Source: Pseudomonadota bacterium
GTDB taxonomy: Bacteria > Pseudomonadota > Alphaproteobacteria > Rhizobiales > Xanthobacteraceae
Length of the DNA stretch: 7,009 nt
Assembly (NCBI GenBank): GCA_023442085.1
Contig: JAEZMT010000293.1
Span: 1 to 7,009, forward strand
Direction: 5' to 3'
The notes under the pieces were generated by a model. It was not told the origin of the DNA and did no database searches. It worked only from the letters and a program-made list of their open reading frames with translations. The first letter of the stretch is position 1; each line of letters begins with the position of its first letter. Shown piece by piece: positions 1-6,186 of this stretch. Position numbers and translations under genes: made by a program.

Positions 1-2
1 AC

Positions 3-1541
3 GGCACTGGCCTCGCCTTCCGCCTTATCGGCGAGTGGCAGGACCAGAACTACTGGCGCAACTTCGGCGACATCGAGCAGAACATCCTTGCCCCGTCGCT
101 GGCCTGGTACGGCGAGAACACCACGGCGACCCTCGCCTATACCCACCGCGAGTATTCCGTGCCGTTCGACCGCGGCACCATCTTCGATCTCAACACCGGC
201 AAGGCCGTGCCGGTGGACCGGCGCATCCGCTTCGACGAGCCCTATAACGTCACCAACGGCACGTCGGACCTCGTGCTCGCGGGTGTCGAACATGCCTTCA
301 ACGACGCCTGGAAGCTGAAGGTCAACTACGCCTGGAGCCAGGACGTCTATGAGGACAACCAGGCCCGCGTGATCGCCTACGATCCCTTAACCGGCATCCT
401 CACGCGGCGGGCCGACGCGACCCAGGATTCCACCCAGCACGACAACAATTTGCGCGCCGACCTCACCGGCACGGTGATGATCGCGGGCATGAAGAACGAG
501 CTGCTCTTCGGCGCCAATGTGAACGACTACGACGTTTTGCGCACGGACATGATCCGCTGCAAGAACGTCAAGGGCTTCAACATCTACCACCCGGTGTACG
601 GCACCCTGCCCGCCTGCACCACCGTCTCCGCCGCCGACAGCGACCAGCAGGCCAACCAGACGCTCTACAGCGGCTATGCGCAGGATGCGGTCTACCTGAC
701 CGACCAGTGGATCGTCGTCGCCGGCGGCAGCTATGCCTGGTACACCCAGACCGCCGGCAAGGGCCGCCCCTTCAACCTCAACACGGATGCGGAAGGCGGC
801 GAGTTCATGCCCCGCGCGGGCGTCGTCTACAAGGCCACCGACAAGCTCTCCTTCTATGCCAACTACGCGACCTCCTTCGTGCCCCAGATCTCCATCGCCA
901 GCGAGATCGGCTCGCTGCCGCCGGAGACCGGCGTGTCCTACGAGGCGGGCATGAAGTTCGAGGTGCTGAAGGGGCTCACGGGCACCGTCGCCATCTTCGA
1001 CATCGAGAAGGAGAACGTGCTCTACAACGAGGTCATCAACGGCGAGACCTTCGCCCGCACAGCCGGAAAGGTGCGCTCGCGCGGCTTCGAGTTCGACATT
1101 TCCGGCGCGGTGACCGAGCAGATCAACGTCATTGCCAGCTACGGCTACACGGATGCGAAGATCGTCGAGGATCCGCAATATGCGGGCAACGTCCCGGCCA
1201 ACGTCGCCTCACACACCTTCTCGCTGTTCGCGACCTATGATTTCGGCAAGGTGTGGGGCGAAAATTCCCTCAAAGTGGGCGGCGGCTTCCATGGCCAGAG
1301 CGAGGCCCCCGGATCAGCTGCCAACACCTTCTGGCTGCCGGGCTATGTGGTGTTCGACGCCATGCTCGCCTACACCATCCCCCAGCCCACGCCCTGGGCG
1401 GTGACACCGCTGACCGTCCAGCTCAATGTGAAAAACCTGTTCGACACGACCTATTACGTCTCGTCCATCGGCACCAACAATCTCGGCGTGGCCATCGGTG
1501 CCCCCTTCGAGGCGACCCTCTCCGCCCGGCTGAAGTTCTGA
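3..1541 (+). CDS. TonB-dependent siderophore-type outer-membrane receptor, 5'-truncated by window edge
   Basis: This is the C-terminal 512 residues of an outer-membrane receptor. The frame is open from base 3, so the gene enters from the left; the GTG at 159 is internal, not the start. Full-length family members are usually about 700-750 residues, so signal peptide, TonB box and most of the plug domain lie outside and what remains is mainly beta-barrel. Supporting motifs in order are YAQDAVYLTDQW, a strand pair with RAGVVYKATDKLSFYANYATSFVP, PPETGVSYEAGMKFE, GKVRSRGFEFDISG, and NVKNLFDTTYYV. The protein ends in ARLKF, the terminal aromatic residue typical of barrel insertion signals. Two cysteines encoded at 558-560 and 615-617 probably form an extracellular-loop disulfide. 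The family imports ferric siderophores using TonB/ExbBD energy. The ligand cannot be read from the sequence. It is convergent with tcuB, 30 bp apart, with no clear terminator between. Confidence 0.93.
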   Translation, partial: GTGLAFRLIGEWQDQNYWRNFGDIEQNILAPSLAWYGENTTATLAYTHREYSVPFDRGTIFDLNTGKAVPVDRRIRFDEPYNVTNGTSDLVLAGVEHAFNDAWKLKVNYAWSQDVYEDNQARVIAYDPLTGILTRRADATQDSTQHDNNLRADLTGTVMIAGMKNELLFGANVNDYDVLRTDMIRCKNVKGFNIYHPVYGTLPACTTVSAADSDQQANQTLYSGYAQDAVYLTDQWIVVAGGSYAWYTQTAGKGRPFNLNTDAEGGEFMPRAGVVYKATDKLSFYANYATSFVPQISIASEIGSLPPETGVSYEAGMKFEVLKGLTGTVAIFDIEKENVLYNEVINGETFARTAGKVRSRGFEFDISGAVTEQINVIASYGYTDAKIVEDPQYAGNVPANVASHTFSLFATYDFGKVWGENSLKVGGGFHGQSEAPGSAANTFWLPGYVVFDAMLAYTIPQPTPWAVTPLTVQLNVKNLFDTTYYVSSIGTNNLGVAIGAPFEATLSARLKF

Positions 1542-1571
1542 CTCTCCGGCCGGACGGCAGGGAGCCTCTGA

Positions 1572-2690
1572 TTATTCGCCAGCCGCATGGGCCTCCAGCC
1601 GCCGCTCCTTGGCGTAGCGCACCAGCGCGGCGAAACGGTAGAGGCCGTGGACGAACTTGCCGTAGGGCATGGTCAGGAAGAAGCCGAAGACGAAGCCGAG
1701 GTGAATGGCGAGCATCGTCCCCATGGCCGGCGTGGCCCGCACCACAAGAAGCGCGAGGCCGGTCAGCGCGGTGCCGAACAGCATGGCGAGGAAGGCGGCG
1801 TCCATGCCACGACGGGTGTCGTCCATCATCATGGGATCCCGCGCCTTTTTGGCCAGGAACAGCCCGGCCGGCCCGATCACGAGGCCGATGCCGCCGAGGG
1901 TGCCGAGCACCACCGGCAGGTCCCACCACGGATAGGGCGACATGCGACCGAGCAGATAGTGGTAGAGCGTCGCCACCGAGGTCGCCGCGAAGCACAAGGC
2001 GAAGCCGTAGAAGGTGAAATGGTGGAACAGCCGGCGATTGTCGGTGGGCTTCTCGTCCTCGTTCATGCAGCCGACGCCGCCGCCATCGAGATAACGCAGC
2101 TGGCCCGCATCCTTCATGGCCTGCCAGAGGGAGGGCGCATCGGGCGGCAGCGGCTTGCCGTTTTCCATGTCGCGCCAGAAGGCGCGCAGGCCCATGAACA
2201 GGGCCAGCAAGGCGTAGAGGAACACGCCGCCGAACAGCGCCACCATGGCATTGTGCGGCATGAGGCGGAAGAAGGCGCCCGGCCCCGCATGCGCGCCGAA
2301 CATCACAGCCGGATCGTTGAAGGCCATGAACCCGCCGAGGAAGGCAGCCACCGAGGCGGCGGTGATGAGGGCAACGACGAGACCGTTGCGCCTAAACAGG
2401 CCGGCGAGCGGACGCGGCCAGGCATACTGAGCATAGGAATCGTTGCGCACCTCGGCGAGCGTGCGCGGGACGTTCACGTTGAATTCGTGCGGCGGCGAGA
2501 ACTGGCAGTCGAAATAGCACGCGCCGCAGGAATGGCAGAGGTTCGACAAATAGTTGAGATCGCCGGCCGAGAATGCCCGACGCATCTCCATGGCCGGAAA
2601 CACGGCGCACAGGCCCTCGCAATAGCGGCACGAATTGCAGACCGTCATGAGCCGGGCCGCTTCCTCCAGCGGCGAGCTGTGCGCGTTCAT
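1572..2690 (-). CDS. tcuB: TcuB: tricarballylate utilization 4Fe-4S membrane protein
   Basis: Predicted 372 residues, close to the family size of about 380. In Salmonella, TcuB reoxidises the reduced FAD of TcuA and passes electrons to the membrane. Two ferredoxin-type motifs are visible: C18-x2-C21-x2-C24-x3-C28 and C52-x2-C55-x2-C58-x3-C62, consistent with two [4Fe-4S] clusters. About six hydrophobic segments follow (roughly 103-124, 147-168, 225-247, 257-280, 297-317, 325-350). Histidines within or beside them (H146, H223/H224, H244, H330, H348) could ligate haem. The GVGCMNED...RRLFHH stretch (205-224) is typical of the family. I chose the ATG at 2690 because AAGGAAG lies about 8-10 bases upstream. 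The ATG at 2726 (MQDNSHN...) has no ribosome-binding site and sits inside a probable operator, and the one at 2798 would run across the whole regulatory region. It is divergent from the GntR gene and separated from tcuA. Confidence 0.92.
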   Translation of the reverse strand: MNAHSSPLEEAARLMTVCNSCRYCEGLCAVFPAMEMRRAFSAGDLNYLSNLCHSCGACYFDCQFSPPHEFNVNVPRTLAEVRNDSYAQYAWPRPLAGLFRRNGLVVALITAASVAAFLGGFMAFNDPAVMFGAHAGPGAFFRLMPHNAMVALFGGVFLYALLALFMGLRAFWRDMENGKPLPPDAPSLWQAMKDAGQLRYLDGGGVGCMNEDEKPTDNRRLFHHFTFYGFALCFAATSVATLYHYLLGRMSPYPWWDLPVVLGTLGGIGLVIGPAGLFLAKKARDPMMMDDTRRGMDAAFLAMLFGTALTGLALLVVRATPAMGTMLAIHLGFVFGFFLTMPYGKFVHGLYRFAALVRYAKERRLEAHAAGE

Positions 2691-2720
2691 CTGGAATTCT
2701 TCCTTGTTGTGTGAGTTGTC

Positions 2721-2740
2721 TTGCATACAGCTGCGCACAG
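2721..2740. promoter_or_regulatory. Candidate GntR operator in the tcuB/GntR divergent region
   Basis: The sequence is TTGCATACAG directly followed by C and TGCGCA. The TGCATACA core is a near-palindrome, one base from TGTATACA. The same arrangement, TTGTATACAG then TGCGCA after three bases, occurs upstream of tcuA at 4974-4992. Short palindromes with GT..AC half-sites suit FadR/FCD-type GntR regulators, and the site lies between the regulator's own start and tcuB, where autoregulation would act. Binding by this protein is inference. Confidence 0.5.
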
Positions 2741-2758
2741 CCGTACTCCCTTGAAGGA

Positions 2759-2779
2759 CCGGCGCGCGGCGCGCACCGG
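2759..2779. repeat. GC-rich inverted repeat in the GntR gene leader
   Basis: Two 10-base arms, CCGGCGCGCG and CGCGCACCGG, flank a single central G and match as an inverted repeat with one mismatch. The repeat ends a few bases before the GGGGAGGAG ribosome-binding region of the GntR gene. It could be a DNA-level operator or a leader hairpin, but very GC-rich DNA makes such repeats common, so its role is uncertain. Confidence 0.35.
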
Positions 2780-2797
2780 ACAGCGGGGAGGAGCGCA

Positions 2798-3457
2798 ATG
2801 GCGGACGCGACGGCTCAAGGAGACGACGGCCTCTCCCGCGCGCAGCGCGTTTACGAGCGGCTGAAGGAGGACATCCGGGCCGGGGCGCTCCGGCGCGGCG
2901 AGCGCGTGCGCGAGGAGCAGATAGCGCGGGCGCTGGGCGTCAGCCGCACCCCGGTGCGGGAGGCGCTGACGCGGCTCACCGCGCGCGGGCTGATCGAGGC
3001 GACGCCGGCCGGGCTGGTGGTGGCCACCATCTCCCGCCCCCAGACGCTCGAGCTTTACGCCATGCGCGAGGTGCTGGAAGGCTCGGCCGCCCGCTTCGCC
3101 GCCCAGCACGCCGCGCCGAGCGAGATCGCCATGCTCGACCGCCTCTCGTCCGCCTTCGAGGCGGCGTTCGGCGACGCGGACCGGCTGGCCGAGCTGAACC
3201 GCCGTTTTCATTCCGCCATCGTCGACGCCGCCCACAACCGCTACCTCGTCCGCATGCTGGACGAGCTGAGCGACGCCCTCGCCCTGCTGCCGGGCACCAC
3301 CTTCCAGCTGGCTGAGCGCGGACCGCTGGCGGTGCGTGAGCATGCCGCCATCGTGGCGGCCATCGCCGCCCGTGATCCGGACGCCGCCGAGCAAGCGGCG
3401 CGGCTGCATATCCAGCATGCGCAGGAGGCGCGGCTGGCGCTGATGCAGCTCGACTGA
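2798..3457 (+). CDS. GntR-family transcriptional regulator, FadR/FCD subfamily
   Basis: A 219-residue regulator. The N-terminal winged helix-turn-helix (about 14-78) shows the classic pattern RVYERLKEDIRAGAL, then GERVREEQIARALGVSRTPVREALTRLTARGLIE. The C-terminal all-helical FCD ligand domain (about 85-210) carries the usual metal/ligand residues: N134 with H138 in LNRRFHSAI, H182 in REHAAI and H204 in ARLHIQHA. Asn in place of the more common Asp at 134 is seen in many members. FCD regulators generally sense small carboxylates and usually repress, so tricarballylate, citrate or cis-aconitate are sensible candidate effectors (inference). The ATG at 2798 is chosen because GGGGAGGAG lies just upstream; an in-frame ATG at 2711 has no ribosome-binding site and would add 29 non-homologous-looking residues. 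It lies between tcuB and tcuA, divergent from the former and convergent with the latter. Salmonella uses a LysR-type TcuR instead. Confidence 0.93.
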   Translation: MADATAQGDDGLSRAQRVYERLKEDIRAGALRRGERVREEQIARALGVSRTPVREALTRLTARGLIEATPAGLVVATISRPQTLELYAMREVLEGSAARFAAQHAAPSEIAMLDRLSSAFEAAFGDADRLAELNRRFHSAIVDAAHNRYLVRMLDELSDALALLPGTTFQLAERGPLAVREHAAIVAAIAARDPDAAEQAARLHIQHAQEARLALMQLD

Positions 3458-3467
3458 GCCGCTCCAG

Positions 3468-4925
3468 CTAGTTGCGCACACTGCGGGCCGCCCCGGTGCC
3501 GGCGCAGCGGCCGAACACGCTGCCGATGGTCATGCCGATGCCCGCGGCATAGCCGCGGCCAAGCACGTTGCCCGCCATGATCTCGCCCGCGGCGAACATG
3601 TTGGCCGCCTTGGAGCCGTCGGCCATCTGCATCCGCGCCTCGCGGTCCACGCGCACGCCGAGATAGGTGAAGGTGATGCCGGGCCGCACCGGATAGGCAT
3701 AGAACGGCGCGGTATCGATGGGCCGCGCCCAATGGGTCTTGGGCGGGGTGAGGCCCTCCGTGCGGCAATCGTCGAGGACCGTGTGGTCGAAGCTGCCGCC
3801 GGGGACGATGGACCCGTTGAAGCGCGAGATGGTGGCGGCGAACGCCTCCGGATCAAGCCCGAGCTTCCCCGCCAGTTCCTCCGGCGTCGCCGCGCTGATG
3901 GGCGGGTAGAGCGAGGGCATGAAGGAGGTGAGCGACTTGGCGTCGAACACGATGTAGGCGATCTGGTCCGGCTGCTGGGCGACGAGGCGGCCCCAGATGG
4001 CGTAGCGCTTGGGCCAGAAGTCCTCGCCCTCGTCGTAGAAACGCTCGGCCTTGTTGTTCAGCACGATGCCGAACACCACGCAGTCAAGCCGGGTAATGAT
4101 GCCGCCATCGAACTTGGGGGCGCGCGCATCGATGGCCACCGCGTGGCACTGGGTGGGATCGCCCACCGCCTTCACGCCCTTGTCCAGCAGCATCCGCAGC
4201 ATGGTGCCCCGGTTGTAGGGCGTGCCGCGAATGAGGAAATTCTCCGCCGGCGGCCCCCAATATTCCTTCAGCCAGTCGATATTGGCCTCGAACCCGCCGG
4301 CCGCCGCCACAAGGGCGCCCGCGCGCACCGTGTGGCGCGCGCCCCCATGCTTCGCGTCACCGTGCTTGACATGGGCGCCGAGGAAGAAGCCGTTGTCGAT
4401 GTCGAGGTCCACCACCTCGGCGTCGTACAGCACCTCCACGCCAAGCCGCTCGGCGGTCTGGTACAGCGCGTTGAGCATCGAGCGGCCGCCGCCGAGGAAG
4501 AAGGAATTGGTACGCCCGAGGCTCAGCGTGCCGCCGAGGGAGGGCTGGAACCGCACGCCCTGCTCGGAGATCCAGCCCAGCATTTCCTTGGACTGCGCGA
4601 TCATGAAGCGGGCCAGTTCCTCATCGGTATGGCCCTGGGTGACGCGCTTCAGGTCGTCCCAGAACTCGTCTTCGGTGTAGGGGCCGGTAAGCGTATCGGT
4701 GGCGGTGTCGTGGGCGCAGCGCATGTTGCGGGTGTGGCGCGTGTTGCCGCCGCGATAGAAGCGCGGCGCCATCTCCAGGACGAGAACCGACGCGCCGTCC
4801 CGCCGCGCCGCGATGGCCGCGCACAGGGCCGCGTTGCCGCCGCCCACCACCAGCACGTCCCAGCGGCGGCCCAGCAAGGCGGAGGCTTCAGCCGCCGTCT
4901 GCGCTTCGGCTCCCACTCCCGTCAT
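3468..4925 (-). CDS. tcuA: TcuA: FAD-dependent tricarballylate dehydrogenase
   Basis: A 485-residue flavoprotein of the fumarate reductase/succinate dehydrogenase FAD-binding family, slightly longer than Salmonella TcuA (about 467) because of an N-terminal extension of roughly 20 residues. The dinucleotide-binding fold is at 23-51: DVLVVGGGNAALCAA with E51 ending the second strand. RGGNTRHTRNMR (58-69), the TPYNRGTMLRMLLDKG segment (235-250), ERFYDEGEDFWPKRYAIWG (294-312) and FAAGEIMAGNVLGRGYAAGIGM (444-465, closing the FAD site) all fit TcuA. The known reaction is oxidation of tricarballylate to cis-aconitate, with electrons passed to TcuB; the protein is cytoplasmic or membrane-associated. 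A related polycarboxylate substrate cannot be excluded. The start is supported by GGAGG at 4931-4935, five bases before the ATG. A small His-rich loop (H185, H188, H193, H198) is unusual. It is divergent from the TctC gene and its stop is 10 bp from that of the GntR gene. Confidence 0.92.
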   Translation of the reverse strand: MTGVGAEAQTAAEASALLGRRWDVLVVGGGNAALCAAIAARRDGASVLVLEMAPRFYRGGNTRHTRNMRCAHDTATDTLTGPYTEDEFWDDLKRVTQGHTDEELARFMIAQSKEMLGWISEQGVRFQPSLGGTLSLGRTNSFFLGGGRSMLNALYQTAERLGVEVLYDAEVVDLDIDNGFFLGAHVKHGDAKHGGARHTVRAGALVAAAGGFEANIDWLKEYWGPPAENFLIRGTPYNRGTMLRMLLDKGVKAVGDPTQCHAVAIDARAPKFDGGIITRLDCVVFGIVLNNKAERFYDEGEDFWPKRYAIWGRLVAQQPDQIAYIVFDAKSLTSFMPSLYPPISAATPEELAGKLGLDPEAFAATISRFNGSIVPGGSFDHTVLDDCRTEGLTPPKTHWARPIDTAPFYAYPVRPGITFTYLGVRVDREARMQMADGSKAANMFAAGEIMAGNVLGRGYAAGIGMTIGSVFGRCAGTGAARSVRN

Positions 4926-4973
4926 CTACCCCTCCACCCGTCCCGACGCCTCGGCGTCATGGATTGCATTCTA

Positions 4974-4992
4974 TTGTATACAGTCGTGCGCA
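4974..4992. promoter_or_regulatory. Candidate GntR operator over the tcuA promoter
   Basis: TTGTATACAG contains the perfect 8-base palindrome TGTATACA (4975-4982) and is followed three bases later by TGCGCA. This repeats the element at 2721-2740. On the minus strand the same bases read TACAAT (4978-4973), a good sigma-70-like -10 box for tcuA with its start about 48 bases downstream; no good -35 is visible at normal spacing. Occupancy here would be expected to block tcuA transcription. Function is inferred from the repetition and position. Confidence 0.52.
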
Positions 4993-5003
4993 GATATCTG
5001 CGC
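4988..5003. repeat. Perfect 16-bp palindrome GCGCAGATATCTGCGC
   Basis: GCGCAGAT is followed immediately by its exact reverse complement ATCTGCGC, with no spacer. It overlaps the TGCGCA part of the adjacent motif, and its centre lies 17 bp from that of TGTATACA. It would cover the -35 region of the tcuA promoter if TACAAT is the -10. A regulator-binding site is the likeliest role; which regulator is unknown. Confidence 0.5.
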
Positions 5004-5017
5004 GTGTTTCGCCTTGG

Positions 5018-5037
5018 CGTCAAGCGCCCCCTTGACG
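5018..5037. repeat. Inverted repeat CGTCAAG-N6-CTTGACG between tcuA and the TctC gene
   Basis: Two perfect 7-base arms flank a 6-base spacer CGCCCC. Each arm contains TTGACG, a -35-like hexamer, pointing outwards: plus-strand TTGACG at 5032-5037 towards the TctC gene, minus-strand TTGACG at 5023-5018 towards tcuA. Neither has a strong -10 at 16-18 bases (the plus-strand TATAAA at 5061-5066 is 23 bases away). It may be a shared divergent promoter/operator element, or chance. Confidence 0.4.
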
Positions 5038-5077
5038 GGGCCTTCCAAATTCGCGACGGTTATAAAAGAGAATAATA

Positions 5078-5094
5078 GTTCTGTCTAACAGAAC
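5078..5094. promoter_or_regulatory. Candidate IclR-type operator upstream of the TctC gene
   Basis: GTTCTGT-CTA-ACAGAAC is a perfect 7-base inverted repeat with a 3-base spacer, in a locally AT-rich stretch just after TATAAA (5061-5066) and AATAAT (5071-5076). It ends 22 bases before the AGGAGG of the TctC gene. Operators of about 15-17 bp with GTTC/GAAC-like half-sites suit IclR-family regulators, and an IclR gene lies directly downstream of the TctC gene. Alternatively it could form a leader hairpin. The assignment to IclR is inference. Confidence 0.45.
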
Positions 5095-5126
5095 GGTTTG
5101 CCGCGCGGTGCGGCGCAGGAGGAAAC

Positions 5127-6104
5127 ATGTCTTTTCGAAGCACGATGGCTGCCCTCGCGGGCTGCCTCGCGAGTTGCATCGCCCTCTCCAGCCTGGCGTC
5201 GGCTGAGACCTATCCGGCCCGGCCGGTGACGATGATCGTCCCCTATGCCGCCGGCGGCGCCACCGACGTGGTGGCCCGGGCGGTCGCCGAAAAGCTCACG
5301 GGAGCCTGGGGACAGGCGGTGGTCGTGGACAACCGCGCGGGGGCCGGCACCACCATTGCGGCACGGACGGTCGCGCAGGCGCCGGCGGACGGCTACCTCC
5401 TCTACATGACCACCTCGGCCCATACGATCTCGGGGCACCTCTATCCCGGCCTGACCTTTGACGCGCTGAAGGACTTTGCGCCGATCACCCTCGTCACCAA
5501 GGTGCCGCTGGTTCTTGTGGTGAGCCCGCAGGTGCCCGCCTCCAACATGCCGGAGTTCCTCGCCTGGCTCGCCAAGGAGGGGGACAAGGTGAACTACGCC
5601 TCACCCGGCATCGGCACCGCGCAGCACCTGTCGGCCGAGCTGTTCAAGATCGCCACCAAGAGCGGCATCACCCACGTGCCCTACAAGGGCGACGCGCCGG
5701 CCCTCACCGATCTCATGGGCGGACAGGTGCAGATGATGCTCGCGACCGCGACGGCGGTCATTCCGCTCATTGAGAGCGGCAAGGTGAAGGCGATCGCCGT
5801 CGCCCATAACCGCCGCATCAGCGCGCTGCCGCAGGTGCCCACCTTCGCCGAGGCCGGCGTGAAGGACTTCGAGGCCGCCACCTGGTTCGGCCTGCTGGCG
5901 CCCGCGAAGATCAAGCCGGAGCTGGTGGAGAAGGTCTACACCGATGTGTCGAAGATCGTCGCGGAGCCGGACATGCGCCGCCGCATCGAGCAGCTCGGTG
6001 GCGACGTGGTCAACAGCACGCCGGCCGAGTTCGCGCGCTTCATGCAGGACGAGAGCGGCAAGTGGGCCGCCGCGGTGAAGGCTTCCGGGGCGTCCTTGAA
6101 GTGA
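5127..6104 (+). CDS. Bug/TctC-family tripartite tricarboxylate transporter substrate-binding protein
   Basis: A 325-residue periplasmic binding protein, normal length for the family. The signal peptide is residues 1-26, with cleavage likely after the ASA at 24-26 (mature start ETYPARPV). Family motifs in order are YPARPVTMIVPYAAGGATDVVAR (29-51), VVDNRAGAGTTIAA, PADGYLLYMTTSAHT, LTFDALKDFAPITLV, YASPGIGTAQHLSAELFK and HVPYKGDAPALTDLMGGQVQMML. Members bind carboxylates such as citrate, glutamate or aromatic acids. Because it is divergent from tcuA, a tricarboxylate such as tricarballylate is a reasonable candidate ligand, but the sequence does not prove it. No TctA or TctB membrane partner is present in the window. 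LAGC (10-13) and LASC (14-17) resemble lipoboxes, so a lipoprotein form is possible. AGGAGG at 5117-5122, four bases before the ATG, fixes the start. Confidence 0.94.
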   Translation: MSFRSTMAALAGCLASCIALSSLASAETYPARPVTMIVPYAAGGATDVVARAVAEKLTGAWGQAVVVDNRAGAGTTIAARTVAQAPADGYLLYMTTSAHTISGHLYPGLTFDALKDFAPITLVTKVPLVLVVSPQVPASNMPEFLAWLAKEGDKVNYASPGIGTAQHLSAELFKIATKSGITHVPYKGDAPALTDLMGGQVQMMLATATAVIPLIESGKVKAIAVAHNRRISALPQVPTFAEAGVKDFEAATWFGLLAPAKIKPELVEKVYTDVSKIVAEPDMRRRIEQLGGDVVNSTPAEFARFMQDESGKWAAAVKASGASLK

Positions 6105-6119
6105 TGTCTTCCCGCTCCT

Positions 6120-6140
6120 GGTCCGCGTTCTGCGCGGATC
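6120..6140. terminator. Possible weak hairpin terminator between the TctC and IclR genes
   Basis: GGTCCGCG and CGCGGATC can pair as an 8-bp stem (one G-T wobble) around the 5-base loop TTCTG, 16 bases after the TctC stop. There is no T-tract on either side, so it is not a canonical intrinsic terminator; it may stabilise 3' ends or be chance. Confidence 0.25.
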
Positions 6141-6186
6141 GGGATGCGAGCGTCAGGACGAAAACCGGGCGCGGTGTCGCTTTCCC

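Noticed and set aside
387..1178. Minus-strand ORF of 263 codons inside the TonB receptor
   Set aside because: It is a shadow of a well-supported receptor frame with no plausible start signal and repetitive V/G/D/A composition.
1542..1571. TCCGGCCGGA palindrome (1545-1554) as a terminator between the receptor and tcuB
   Set aside because: It has no loop and no T-tract, so it cannot act as an ordinary intrinsic terminator, and such sequences are common at this GC content.
1587..2714. Plus-strand ORF of 375 codons antisense to tcuB
   Set aside because: It mirrors the tcuB codons, has a low-complexity composition (H, E, G, R) and no recognisable domain or ribosome-binding site.
5032..5066. TTGACG (5032) with TATAAA (5061) as a sigma-70 promoter for the TctC gene
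   Set aside because: The spacer is 23 bases, well outside the usual 16-18, so the pair is not supported as one promoter.
3732..5075. Long plus-strand ORF of 447 codons antisense to tcuA
   Set aside because: It lies opposite a clear TcuA gene, shows no family resemblance, is rich in R/A/G/H/V as expected for a GC-rich shadow frame, and runs through the tcuA promoter region.
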